Origin: Ectopseudomonas toyotomiensis
GTDB taxonomy: Bacteria > Pseudomonadota > Gammaproteobacteria > Pseudomonadales > Pseudomonadaceae
Assembly: GCF_900115695.1 (NCBI RefSeq)
Contig: NZ_FOXK01000002.1
Coordinates: 124,001 to 188,000, forward strand
Direction: 5' to 3'
DNA length: 64,000 nt
The notes beneath the pieces were generated by a model. That model did not search any database. It had not been told where the DNA came from and was given only the letters and a program-made list of their open reading frames with translations. Position numbers and translations under genes: made by a program. Each line of letters starts with the position of its first letter. The stretch's first letter is position 1. This document shows, piece after piece, positions 15,933-24,119 of this stretch.

Positions 15933-16744
15933 GGTCGTTCTTCTTCGTCAGGCGCGGGGCTATAGACCCGCGGCGTGCTGTGATGAGGCAGGTGGATCAG
16001 GTTGAGGCGGTGGCGCCGCGCCCAGTCCACGGTCAGGGCGGTGGGTGCGGACAGGCTCACCAGCGTGTCGATGCCGGCGCGCACCGCCTTGTGCAGTAAC
16101 TCCAGGCTGCAGCGACTGGTGACCAGAGCAAAGCCACCACGGGTGTCGATGCGCTCGCGGGCAATGGCGCCGATCAGCTTGTCCAGCGCGTTATGGCGGC
16201 CGATGTCTTCGCGGCACAGACGAATCTCGCCGCTGGCGTCGATGAACAGGGCGGCATGCAGCGCGCCGCTGTGGCGTGCCAGTTGTTGTTGTTCACCGAT
16301 GCGTTCGCGCAGCCCGGTCAGGTGTTCCAGTGGTGGCAACGCTGCGCCGGGCAGGGCGGTCAGGGCCGGTAGCGCCTGTTCCAGTGCATCCACACCGCAT
16401 AGGCCACAACCACTGGTGCCGGCCATTTGTCGGCGTTGCTGCTTGAGCGCCCAAAAGGCGCGGCTGCTGACTTGCAGGCGCGCTTCGCGGCTGTCACCGA
16501 GGCCGCGCAACTGGATGTCATAGATGTCGTCGATGGACTGGATCAGGTCGTTACCGAGACTGAAACCGACGGCAAAATCTTCCAGATGATGGGGAGAAAC
16601 CATCATCACGGCCTGGTTCAGGTCGTTGTAGCTGATCGCCAGGGCACATTCTTCGGCCAGTGCAGCGTGCTGCGCACGACCATCACCGAGTTCGGCGTAG
16701 GTGTAGGCACTGGCAATGTGCGGCTGGGCGGCTGGCTTGGCCAT
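15929..16744 (-). CDS. fdhD: Formate dehydrogenase accessory sulfurtransferase FdhD
   Basis: A 271-residue FdhD. The active-site loop GTSGCGLCGVDALEQ near residue 115 carries the two conserved Cys that transfer sulfur from IscS to the bis-MGD cofactor; the region ASGEIRLCREDIGRHNALDK is typical of the family. It is the first gene of a two-gene operon with the YdeP-type oxidoreductase and overlaps it by four bases, so that enzyme is its probable client. Confidence 0.93.
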   Translation of the reverse strand: MAKPAAQPHIASAYTYAELGDGRAQHAALAEECALAISYNDLNQAVMMVSPHHLEDFAVGFSLGNDLIQSIDDIYDIQLRGLGDSREARLQVSSRAFWALKQQRRQMAGTSGCGLCGVDALEQALPALTALPGAALPPLEHLTGLRERIGEQQQLARHSGALHAALFIDASGEIRLCREDIGRHNALDKLIGAIARERIDTRGGFALVTSRCSLELLHKAVRAGIDTLVSLSAPTALTVDWARRHRLNLIHLPHHSTPRVYSPAPDEEERP

Positions 16745-16841
16745 CGAGGCGCGCTCTGTGACAGATTGACACAGCTAAGCCTAGGCCCATGGGCGGGGAG
16801 CGTCTAATCGTTGGCTTTGATACGTTGATCGAGCATATCTA

Positions 16842-17729
16842 TCAAGCGTCCACCAGCCACTCTCGCGCCTCTTCGAAGCAGGCTTGTGCGAGCGGTGAGG
16901 CAGGGGCGCTACGACGCATGATCAGGCCCTGAGGTGCCAGGGTATGAGCGTCCTCGATGGGTAGCAGGCGCAGATGACCGTCGGTCGGAGCACCGTCGGC
17001 CGGCAGCGGCATGACGCTGCAGCACAGACCGGCGCTGACCGCTTGAGTCAGGTGGTGCACGGCGTCGGCTTCCAGGCGCACCTGTGGGCTGAGGCCGCGC
17101 GCACGGAAGCTGTGATCGATGGACTGGCGAAAGTGCATGCCGGTGGAGAGCAGGCCCAGGGGCAAGTTGGCCAGTTGTTCCCAGCGCAGGCTGGCGCTGA
17201 CGAAGTGGAAGTGGCGCTGATCGTAGAGCAGGCCCATGCGTGCTTCGGCCAGCTCCAGGCTGGCGAAGTGCTCGCGGTCGAGTCGGTCGAGATAGGACAG
17301 GCCAAGGTCGAGCTGATTACGTACCAGCCCCTCAAGAATCTGATCGCTGCTCAGCGCGTGCAGTTGGAAGCGCAGCCCGGGGTGACGCTCGGCGAACAGG
17401 CTGATCAGGCGCATCGGGTCGAAACTGGCCAGCGGCACCACGCCCAGGCGCAGGGTGCCGACCAGGTGCCCACGGCAGGCAGCTGCCTCGGCGAGCAGGC
17501 CATCCTGCGCCGCCAGCAGGCTGCGCGCCCAGGCCAGGATACGCTCACCTTCGGCGCTGAAACCCTCGAAACGTTGTCCGCGGCGCACCAGCTCCAGTCC
17601 CAGTTCGTCTTCCAACTGGCGCAGGCGCATGGACAGCGTCGGCTGGGTCACGTGGCAGCGTGCAGCGGCCTGACCGAAGTGGCGGGTCTCGTCGAGGGCG
17701 ACGAGAAATTTCAGCTGCTTTATGTCCAT
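16842..17729 (-). CDS. LysR-family transcriptional regulator
   Basis: A 295-residue LysR regulator. The winged helix is at residues 1-60 (LDETRHFGQAAARCHVTQPT, LSMRLRQLEDELG) and the effector domain follows. It lies upstream of fdhD on the same strand with a 97-bp gap, so it may control the fdhD-ydeP pair. In P. aeruginosa a LysR gene occupies the same place beside fdhD and lysM, as I remember. Effector unknown. Confidence 0.87.
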   Translation of the reverse strand: MDIKQLKFLVALDETRHFGQAAARCHVTQPTLSMRLRQLEDELGLELVRRGQRFEGFSAEGERILAWARSLLAAQDGLLAEAAACRGHLVGTLRLGVVPLASFDPMRLISLFAERHPGLRFQLHALSSDQILEGLVRNQLDLGLSYLDRLDREHFASLELAEARMGLLYDQRHFHFVSASLRWEQLANLPLGLLSTGMHFRQSIDHSFRARGLSPQVRLEADAVHHLTQAVSAGLCCSVMPLPADGAPTDGHLRLLPIEDAHTLAPQGLIMRRSAPASPLAQACFEEAREWLVDA

Positions 17730-17848
17730 GGGGGCTCCTGGTTTGCTCGGATTCTAATGCGCGAATGCTAATCAGGGGTGTTTCCTGAACTAGACTTTGG
17801 TCTCCGGGGGCTTTGCCCGGTCATTCACAAGGAACGAGAGGAATCGCC

Positions 17849-18286
17849 ATGAGTCTGTTTGCCTTTGTCAAAGACGCCGGGGTCAAGCTCTGGGAGTCGC
17901 TGGTGGGTCAGGAGGCGCAGGCCGCCGAATCACTCAAGGACCACGTTACCAAGGTTGGCCTGGGTAACCCGAACATCGAGGTCAGTGTCGAAGGTGACAA
18001 GGTCATCGCCCGTGGCGAAGTGGCCAGCCAGGAAGAGAAGGAAAAGATCCTCCTGGCGCTGGGCAACGTTGCCGGTGTCGGTGAAGTCGATGACCAGATC
18101 AGCGTGACCACGCCCGCCCCCGCAGCGCGCTTCGTTACGGTGAAGAAGGGCGACACGCTGAGCGCCATCGCCAAGGCCGAATACGGCAATGCCAATGCCT
18201 ACATGAAGATATTCGAGGCCAACAAGCCGATGCTCAGTCACCCGGACAAGATCTACTCGGGGCAGGTATTGCGCATTCCCGAATAA
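17849..18286 (+). CDS. lysM: BON-LysM protein (Kbp/YgaU type)
   Basis: A 145-residue protein with an N-terminal BON domain (residues ~20-85, containing VSVEGDKVIARGEVASQEEK) and a C-terminal LysM domain (FVTVKKGDTLSAIAKAEYGN ... IYSGQVLRIPE). It lacks a signal peptide. The E. coli homologue Kbp (YgaU) is a potassium-binding protein, which gives the likeliest role. Start ATG 17849 has GAGAGGAA upstream. It is divergent from the LysR gene and has its own promoter region of about 118 bp. Followed by a REP element. Confidence 0.9.
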   Translation: MSLFAFVKDAGVKLWESLVGQEAQAAESLKDHVTKVGLGNPNIEVSVEGDKVIARGEVASQEEKEKILLALGNVAGVGEVDDQISVTTPAPAARFVTVKKGDTLSAIAKAEYGNANAYMKIFEANKPMLSHPDKIYSGQVLRIPE

Positions 18287-18318
18287 ACCCGCGCTTAGGT
18301 ACTGCGGGGGCGCTTGGC

Positions 18319-18367
18319 CTTGCCGGCGATCATCGTCATCCGGGATCGCCGGCAAGCCGGCTCCTAC
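18319..18367. repeat. REP-like palindrome providing the stop of the nucleotidase gene
   Basis: CTTGCCGGCGAT (18319-18330) and ATCGCCGGCAAG (18345-18356) form the stem, continuing into CCGGCTCCTAC. The last bases hold CTA at 18364-18366, which on the minus strand is the TAG stop of the HAD nucleotidase gene. Same family as 9330-9384. Confidence 0.8.
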
Positions 18368-19044
18368 AACGAGGACGTCGCAGATAGTTCCTGTACCAAC
18401 TCCCGGTAGTCCTCCACTGCGGCGAACTCCTCGGTATTTTTAGGCCCGGCATGGCTGTCTGGCTGGCGCACGGCGAGCAGATGGGCAACACCGAACCGGC
18501 CGGCGCTGCGCAGGATCGGCAGGCTGTCGTCGATGAACAGGCTGCGCGCGGGGTCGAAATCGACGTCCTGGCGCAGGGCGAACCAGAACTGCTGGTCCTC
18601 CTTGGGAAAGCCGTAGTCGTGAGAGCTGATCAGGCGCTCGAACCAGGGCGCCAGCTCGACGCGTTCCAGCTTCAGCGACAGCGAATCGCGGTGCGCGTTG
18701 GTGATCAGCACCACGCGCTTGCCCGCTTCTCGCAGGGCGCGCAGAAACAGCTCGGCATCCGCGCGCAGGGCGATCAGGTGCGCGACCTCGCGCTTGAGGT
18801 CACGGATCGACAGGCGCAGCTCGCGGCTCCAGAAGTCCGTGCAGTACCAGTTCAGCGTACCGGCATGCTGGCGAAACAGCGGCAGCAGTTCGGCCTGAGC
18901 CAGCGCCAGGCTGACGCCATGGTGCTCGGCGTAGCGCTGCGGCAGGTGGGTGAGCCAGAAGTGGTTGTCGAAGTGCAGGTCGAGCAACGTGCCGTCCATG
19001 TCCAGCAGGACGGTGTCGATCTGCTGCCAGGGTAGTACGGGCAT
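18364..19044 (-). CDS. yrfG: HAD-family GMP/IMP nucleotidase (YrfG type)
   Basis: A 226-residue HAD phosphatase. Motif I is LLDMDGTLLDLHFD near residue 15, motif II has the Thr of VVLITNAHRDSL, and motif IV is FIDDSLPIL. It hydrolyses purine nucleoside monophosphates in the studied E. coli relative. I use ATG 19044 because AGAGAG is six bases upstream of it; ATG 19050 is also in frame. It is divergent from nudE across 123 bp. The reading frame ends inside a REP element, so its last residues (SATSSL) may be lineage-specific. Confidence 0.87.
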   Translation of the reverse strand: MPVLPWQQIDTVLLDMDGTLLDLHFDNHFWLTHLPQRYAEHHGVSLALAQAELLPLFRQHAGTLNWYCTDFWSRELRLSIRDLKREVAHLIALRADAELFLRALREAGKRVVLITNAHRDSLSLKLERVELAPWFERLISSHDYGFPKEDQQFWFALRQDVDFDPARSLFIDDSLPILRSAGRFGVAHLLAVRQPDSHAGPKNTEEFAAVEDYRELVQELSATSSL

Positions 19045-19167
19045 GCGCATCTCTCTGATCGGGAACAATCGATCCGTGGCCTGTTTCGCCTTGATGCAAT
19101 CTCGGCCACGGATAATGGCGAAAGCCGCTGTATGATAACCCGCTCGGTCCCGCCAAGGAGTCGCCTC

Positions 19168-19734
19168 ATGCGCCAAAAACCCACGGTTCTCGCTCGCGAG
19201 ATTGTCGCCAGCAGCCGTCTGTTTCGTGTCGAGGAAGTGCAGTTGCGCTTCTCCAACGGCACGGAGCGCACCTATGAGCGACTGGTCGGCAAGGGTTCGG
19301 GCTACGGTGCGGTGATGGTGGTGGCGATGCTCGATGCCGAGCACGCGGTGTTGATCGAGGAGTACTGCGGCGGCACCGATGACTACCAGCTGTCGTTGCC
19401 CAAGGGCCTGATCGAACCGGGTGAGGACGTGCTGGTCGCCGCCAACCGCGAGCTCAAGGAAGAGGCCGGTTTCGGCGCGCACGAGCTGGAGTACATCACC
19501 GAGCTGAGTCTGTCGCCCGGTTACATGAGCCAGAAGATTCAGGTGGTGCTGGCGCGCAACCTTTACGAGGAGCGCCTACCGGGGGATGAGCCCGAGCCGA
19601 TGCGGGTCGACCGCATCAGCCTGCGCGAGCTATCCAGTTTGGCCCAGCACGAACAGTTCAGCGAAGGCCGTGCGCTGGCGGCGCTGTACCTGGTGCGTGA
19701 TCTGCTGACCCAGCGCGGGGAGTTCTGCCCGTGA
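19168..19734 (+). CDS. nudE: ADP-compound hydrolase NudE
   Basis: A 188-residue Nudix hydrolase. The Nudix box is GLIEPGEDVLVAANRELKEE followed by AGF, matching GX5EX7REUXEEXGU. NudE cleaves ADP-ribose, NADH and diadenosine polyphosphates. ATG 19168 has AAGGAG eight bases upstream. The next gene, cysQ, starts at a GTG that overlaps its stop by four bases, so the two are translationally coupled. Both products remove adenine-nucleotide by-products. Confidence 0.92.
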   Translation: MRQKPTVLAREIVASSRLFRVEEVQLRFSNGTERTYERLVGKGSGYGAVMVVAMLDAEHAVLIEEYCGGTDDYQLSLPKGLIEPGEDVLVAANRELKEEAGFGAHELEYITELSLSPGYMSQKIQVVLARNLYEERLPGDEPEPMRVDRISLRELSSLAQHEQFSEGRALAALYLVRDLLTQRGEFCP

Positions 19735-20549
19735 GTCATCCCTTTATGCCCCAAGTGATCGAACTGGTTCGTGCGGCGGGCGCGGCGACGCTACCGTACT
19801 GGCGCAGCGGTGTGGCAGTGACGGAGAAGGCCGATGCCTCGCCGGTGACCGCTGCCGACCTGGCCGCGCACCATATCCTGCTCGATGGCCTGCAGGCGCT
19901 GGCACCGGAGGTGCCGGTGCTGTCGGAGGAGGCCGCTGATATCCCGCTGGCCGAGCGCGCCGCCTGGACGCGCTGGTGGCTGGTCGATCCGCTCGATGGC
20001 ACCAAGGAATTCATCGCCGGCTCCGAAGAGTTCACGGTCAATGTCGCCTTGATCGAGCGTGGCCGTGTGGTTTTCGGTGTGGTTGGCATTCCTGCCAGCG
20101 GGCGCTGCTACTACGGCGGCGCCGGTTTGGGTGCCTGGCGCAGCGATGTGTCGGGTGATGAACAACCGATTCGCATGCGCCTGGCGCCTGCGCAGGGCTT
20201 CACGCTGGTGGCCAGCAAGCGCCATTCCAGCCCTGCGCAGGAAACCCTACTGGCAGGCTTGGCCGCCCGTTTCGGCGAGCCGGCGCTGGCCAATATCGGC
20301 AGTTCGCTGAAGTTCTGCCTGCTGGCCGAAGGCAATGCCGACTGCTATCCGCGCCTGGCGCCCACCTCGCAATGGGACACCGCTGCGGCGCAGGGCGTGC
20401 TGGAAGGGGCCGGAGGCGAGGTGTTGAACCTGGCAGGCGAAGTGCTGACCTACGAGGCGCGCGAATCCTTCCTCAACCCCTCGTTCCTGGCCTTGCCGGC
20501 TGCCGCCGAGTGGCGTGGCGAGCTGATCGAACTGGCCAGCGGCCTGTAG
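19731..20549 (+). CDS. cysQ: 3'(2'),5'-bisphosphate nucleotidase CysQ
   Basis: A 272-residue inositol-monophosphatase-fold enzyme. Metal-binding residues are in LSEEAAD and WWLVDPLDGTKEFIAGSEEF, with WDTAAAQGVLEGAGG near the C-terminus. CysQ converts 3'-phosphoadenosine 5'-phosphate, left from sulfate assimilation, to AMP. The start is a GTG overlapping the nudE stop; ATG 19746 is an alternative. The stop TAG (20547-20549) is part of a long palindromic repeat. Confidence 0.92.
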   Translation: MSHPFMPQVIELVRAAGAATLPYWRSGVAVTEKADASPVTAADLAAHHILLDGLQALAPEVPVLSEEAADIPLAERAAWTRWWLVDPLDGTKEFIAGSEEFTVNVALIERGRVVFGVVGIPASGRCYYGGAGLGAWRSDVSGDEQPIRMRLAPAQGFTLVASKRHSSPAQETLLAGLAARFGEPALANIGSSLKFCLLAEGNADCYPRLAPTSQWDTAAAQGVLEGAGGEVLNLAGEVLTYEARESFLNPSFLALPAAAEWRGELIELASGL

Positions 20550-20612
20550 GGTGCGCTGTGCGCACCGAGAGCTGCCCGGAATAGTGCTGGTGCGCACAGC
20601 GCACCCTACAGG
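20543..20612. repeat. Perfect 24-bp-arm palindrome between cysQ and fabY
   Basis: Positions 20543-20566 and 20589-20612 are exact inverse copies (24 bp each, 22-bp loop), beginning CCTGTAGGGTGCGC. It belongs to the GTAGGGTGCGC family, supplies the cysQ stop codon, and lies between convergent genes, where its stem could act as a bidirectional transcription barrier. Confidence 0.85.
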
Positions 20613-20625
20613 ATCTGCGTAAACC

Positions 20626-22533
20626 TCAATCGAGCATATCGCTGTAGCGCGCGTCCTTCTTGAACACCAGCGGCTGGTCGAAGCCCGGCACCTTCACTTC
20701 TTCGGTGGTGATGGAGATCGCCTGGTCGTCGATCATGTCGTTGCCGAAGTTGTAGATGATGTCCAGCTTGCCCTGCAGGGCAAGCTGATCGTACGCGGCA
20801 GCGGCGGCACGGGTGCTCTCGCGGCGCGCCAGGTAGGCGTCGAAGGCGGCCTGGCCGTGGCGTTTGCGCAGCATGCGTTCGGTCACGTGCGGGGCCAGCA
20901 CCAGGGCGCTGGCGTTGTTGCCGCCGAAGCCCTTGGAGTTGATGAAGGCCACGTCCAGCGCCTGCTCACCCACCTTGCGGTCTTCGGTGGACAGGCTCAG
21001 GTGATCCTGATGCACGTCGCCGGCGACGGCGTCGATGGTCTTCAGACCCGGCACGATGCCGTACTTGAAGGCGCCGAGGGCTGCGATCACCTGGTCGCCG
21101 CTGGCGGTGGCCAGGGAATGGCCGACGAAGGCCTTCACTGCCGTGATCGGCCATTGCTCGATACCGAAGGCCGCCGCGACGCGGTCGAGAATCTCCGACT
21201 CGGTGACGCGGTTGGCCGGGGTGCTGGAACCATGGGCGTGGACGAAGCTGCGGCTACGCACGGCGTCCAGGCCGAGCAGCTGCACGGCGCTGGCCACGGC
21301 CTTGGCCACGGTCAGGTAGTTGCCCGGGCCGGGGGCGGAGATGGATTTCTTGAAGCCATCGGCGTTGATGAACACATCCGGCACCGCGCCGTGGATGTCG
21401 GCACCCAGTTCCAGGGCCAGCTCGTCGTCCATCAGCACCACGAACTGACAGGCCTCGGCCAGGGTGAAGCCGCAGTTGTCGCCGAACGGACGGCTGGCGC
21501 GGCGGAAGTCCACCTCGCTCTTGCCCTCGATCTGGCGCAGGCCTTCTTCGGTGGCCAGCGCGCCCATGGCGCCGTAGCCCTCGATGCATTCCTGGTTGAT
21601 CGGCGCCTCGCTGCTGCCAACGATCACCACACGGGCCTTGCCCGAAGCGATCTGCTCGATGCCCTTTTGCAGGTTGTAGAGGAAGGTGGCGCAGGCACCG
21701 GTGATACTGCCGGTGGTGCCGACGCTGCCGAGCACGTAGGCGTTGATGAAGTCCGCCGGCATGGTGTTCAGGCCCAGGGCCAGTTGCTTGGCGGTAACGC
21801 GGCCACCCTTGAGGCGCGACTGCATCATGCCGCCGAAGCCGTTCTCGTCGAGCTGGCTCATGATGCAGCTGGCGAACACGGCGATTTCGTCCGGGGCGAC
21901 ATGTTGAACGATGCGCTGCCAGTCGATGCCGACCGAACGCAGGGCGTCGGTGACGCCGACGACGGTCATGGCCAGGCCGCGCGGGTGGAAGCGCGAATTG
22001 TACAGCTCGCTCGGCTCGAAGCCGGTGGGCAACTGGCCGGCGGATTTCACTGCCAGCGGGCGATAGCTGTCCACCTTGAACTCGCAGCTGTCATGCAGGG
22101 TGACGCGTACTTCGTTGCCTTCGAGCTCTTCGACCGACCAGTTGGCCGGCAGTGGCTCGGGCAATTGCTTGCGCTGGGTGATGAAGCTCAGGCTGGCGCC
22201 ATTGATGGGGGCGACGCTGATGCTCTTCTGCCAGTGGGCCGCGTCCGGGTCCAGGTGCTGCTTCTCTAGGCGGCGCACCAGGGTGCCGGCCAGAATCTCC
22301 TTGGCGTAGCGGCTTTCGATCTCCGCCAGACTGAGTGCTTGACCGTCCTGATCGCGGTACTGGCCGTCGACCACGCGCACCAGCTTCATCATCTGCGCCA
22401 GCCCGGCCAGGGTTTCCTGGCGCGCCTGGGGTTCCAGCGACTCCTGCACGGTGCGCCGGAAGCCATGGTGGAAGGAGCTGCGCCCGGCTGCGTTGTAACC
22501 CCCAAAACCCACGATCACAGGTAAGCGCGACAT
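20626..22533 (-). CDS. fabY: Beta-ketoacyl-ACP synthase FabY
   Basis: A 635-residue condensing enzyme matching the length and sequence of P. aeruginosa FabY (PA5174), which starts fatty acid synthesis by condensing acetyl-CoA with malonyl-ACP in place of FabH. The catalytic Cys is residue 281 in GSITGACATFLYN; the active-site His residues are in FVHAHGSSTPANRVTE and AFVGHSLATASGD; NSKGFGGNNASALVL closes the thiolase fold. The N-terminal ~200 residues are the long extension characteristic of FabY. It is a single-gene unit convergent with cysQ. As the family is essential for normal growth, no loss is apparent. Confidence 0.93.
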   Translation of the reverse strand: MSRLPVIVGFGGYNAAGRSSFHHGFRRTVQESLEPQARQETLAGLAQMMKLVRVVDGQYRDQDGQALSLAEIESRYAKEILAGTLVRRLEKQHLDPDAAHWQKSISVAPINGASLSFITQRKQLPEPLPANWSVEELEGNEVRVTLHDSCEFKVDSYRPLAVKSAGQLPTGFEPSELYNSRFHPRGLAMTVVGVTDALRSVGIDWQRIVQHVAPDEIAVFASCIMSQLDENGFGGMMQSRLKGGRVTAKQLALGLNTMPADFINAYVLGSVGTTGSITGACATFLYNLQKGIEQIASGKARVVIVGSSEAPINQECIEGYGAMGALATEEGLRQIEGKSEVDFRRASRPFGDNCGFTLAEACQFVVLMDDELALELGADIHGAVPDVFINADGFKKSISAPGPGNYLTVAKAVASAVQLLGLDAVRSRSFVHAHGSSTPANRVTESEILDRVAAAFGIEQWPITAVKAFVGHSLATASGDQVIAALGAFKYGIVPGLKTIDAVAGDVHQDHLSLSTEDRKVGEQALDVAFINSKGFGGNNASALVLAPHVTERMLRKRHGQAAFDAYLARRESTRAAAAAYDQLALQGKLDIIYNFGNDMIDDQAISITTEEVKVPGFDQPLVFKKDARYSDMLD

Positions 22534-22739
22534 AAATCAAAAGCTCCTGAACAAGGCCAGCGCGACGCCAGGCCGGCGCCTCTGGGCGCGAGCAGGGTCA
22601 TAAGGCGGTGGCATTTGGAAAATTTCGGCTGCCTAACCTGACGTGGATCATGACCGTCGAGTCACTCATTCGTCCAATGTCGTGGCGAGAGTGAGGTGTG
22701 TCGCGGATGGGCGGGCGTTAGCGGGGCAATGGATCGGGG

Positions 22740-22793
22740 GTAGGGTGCGCTGTGCGCACCGCTGTTTTCTGAAGGCTGGTGCGCATGGCCTAG
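22740..22793. repeat. Extragenic palindrome, GTAGGGTGCGC family, degenerate right arm
   Basis: GTAGGGTGCGCTGTGCGCACC (22740-22760) is intact; the second arm GGTGCGCATGGCCTAG (22778-22793) has diverged. Same family as 20543-20612. Confidence 0.7.
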
Positions 22794-22816
22794 GCGGCCT
22801 CGCGACACCCTGCTGG

Positions 22817-22840
22817 CAAGCCCGCCGGCTGGCGGGCTTG
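22817..22840 (-). terminator. Stem-loop after the pyr operon
   Basis: A perfect 10-bp stem CAAGCCCGCC / GGCGGGCTTG with a 4-base loop lies eight bases past the stop of the dihydroorotase-like gene. There is no U tract, so it may be a weak terminator or an mRNA 3'-end stabiliser. Confidence 0.5.
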
Positions 22841-22847
22841 TGTCGGC

Positions 22848-24119
22848 TCAGCCCTGGTAGCTGATATGCCCGTCGACCAGCGTGTAGCGCACCGCACCGG
22901 GCAGACAATGGCCGATAAAGGGGCAGTTGCTGCCCTTGGAGTACCACTGCTCACCGGCGACGGTGGAGGCCTGCGGGTCGAACAAGACGATATCGGCAGC
23001 GCCGCCGACGCGCAGCGAGCCGGCCGGCAGACGCAGTGCGGCGGCCGGGCCATTGGTCAGGCGTGCCAGCAGCGTCGGCAGATCGAGCAGGCCGTCCTGC
23101 ACCAGGCTAAGCGCCAGCGGTAGCAGCAATTGCACGCTGCTGATGCCCGGCTCGGTGGCGGCGAAGGGCGCCAGCTTGGCATCGCGTTCGTGGGGCTGGT
23201 GGTGGCTGGCGATGGCCGAGATAACCCCGGTCTTCACTGCCTCGCGAAGACCATCGCGGTCGGCACGCGAGCGCAGCGGGGGCTGCACGTGATACAGGCT
23301 GGAAAAATCGATCAGCGCCTCGTCGGTGAGGATCAGCTGGTACAGCGCCACGTCAGCAGTCACCGGCAGGCCACGGGCCTGGGCGGCTGCGATCAGCTCG
23401 GCGCCACGGGCGCTGGTGATCTGGCTGAAGTGCGCGCGTACGCCGCTCTGTTCCACCAGCAGCAGGTCGCGGGCCAGGGCTACGGTTTCGGCGGTTTCCG
23501 GGATGCCGGCCAGGCCGAGGAAGCTGGCGGTCGGACCCTCATGCGCGAGACCGCCTTCGGCCAGATCAAAGTCCTGCGAATGGAAGATCACCTGCAGGTC
23601 GAAGGTGGCCGCATACTCCAGGGCGCGACGCAGGGTGCGGCTGCTGCGGAAGTTATCCAGGCCATTGCCGAAGGCGACGCAGCCGGCATCGCGCAGGGCG
23701 ACCAGCTCGGCCAGCTGTTCGCCGGCCAGGCCCTTGCTCAGCGCGCCGATGGGGAAGACCTTGGTGTGCCCGGCTTCACGGGCGCGGTCGAGAATCAGCT
23801 CGGCCACCGCTGAGGTATCCAGCACCGGCTTGGTGAACGGTGGGCAGCACAGGCTGGTGACACCACCGGCCGCTGCGGCCAGGGTTTCCGTGGCGATGCT
23901 GCCCTTGCGGCTATAGCCGGGTTCGCGCAGGGCCACCGACAGGTCGACCAGGCCGGGCGCGGCGATCAGGCCTTGGGCGTCGAGGGTCTGGTCGGCGGCA
24001 AAGCCAGAGGGGGCATGACCAGTGGCCACCAGCTTGCCGCCATCTATATAGAGGTCAGTGACCTGATCCAGGCCGCTGGCCGGGTCGATCACGCGGGCGC
24101 CGAGGATTGCGGTACGCAT
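22848..24119 (-). CDS. pyrC': Dihydroorotase-like protein PyrC' (probably non-catalytic)
   Basis: A 423-residue amidohydrolase-fold protein of the PyrC'/PyrX type that stabilises aspartate transcarbamoylase in Pseudomonas. The canonical metal-binding sequence DxHxHxR after strand 1 is here GLVDLSVALREPGYSRKG: both His are replaced (Ser and Ala), so zinc binding and dihydroorotase activity are not expected. The fold is otherwise full length, with AHFSQITSARG and ISAIASHHQPHERDAK later in the chain. ATG 24119 overlaps the pyrB stop by one base (TGATG). A true dihydroorotase must be encoded elsewhere. Complex formation with PyrB is known for the family and inferred here. Confidence 0.9.
   Translation of the reverse strand: MRTAILGARVIDPASGLDQVTDLYIDGGKLVATGHAPSGFAADQTLDAQGLIAAPGLVDLSVALREPGYSRKGSIATETLAAAAGGVTSLCCPPFTKPVLDTSAVAELILDRAREAGHTKVFPIGALSKGLAGEQLAELVALRDAGCVAFGNGLDNFRSSRTLRRALEYAATFDLQVIFHSQDFDLAEGGLAHEGPTASFLGLAGIPETAETVALARDLLLVEQSGVRAHFSQITSARGAELIAAAQARGLPVTADVALYQLILTDEALIDFSSLYHVQPPLRSRADRDGLREAVKTGVISAIASHHQPHERDAKLAPFAATEPGISSVQLLLPLALSLVQDGLLDLPTLLARLTNGPAAALRLPAGSLRVGGAADIVLFDPQASTVAGEQWYSKGSNCPFIGHCLPGAVRYTLVDGHISYQG

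Larger units (their letters stand above)
22534..22847. other. 314-bp gap between fabY and the pyr operon
   Basis: No coding frame here looks real. The part next to fabY holds its promoter and leader; the part from 22740 on holds a decayed GTAGGGTGCGC palindrome and a strong hairpin at 22817-22840. As far as I recall P. aeruginosa gene order, the flanking genes are far apart in that species, so this is a likely rearrangement junction. Confidence 0.5.

Noticed and set aside
13950..15965. 671-residue open frame opposite the YdeP-type gene
   Set aside because: Shadow frame of a well-supported molybdo-oxidoreductase; no domain, no ribosome site.
20857..22269. 470-residue open frame opposite fabY
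   Set aside because: Shadow of fabY, no recognisable domain.
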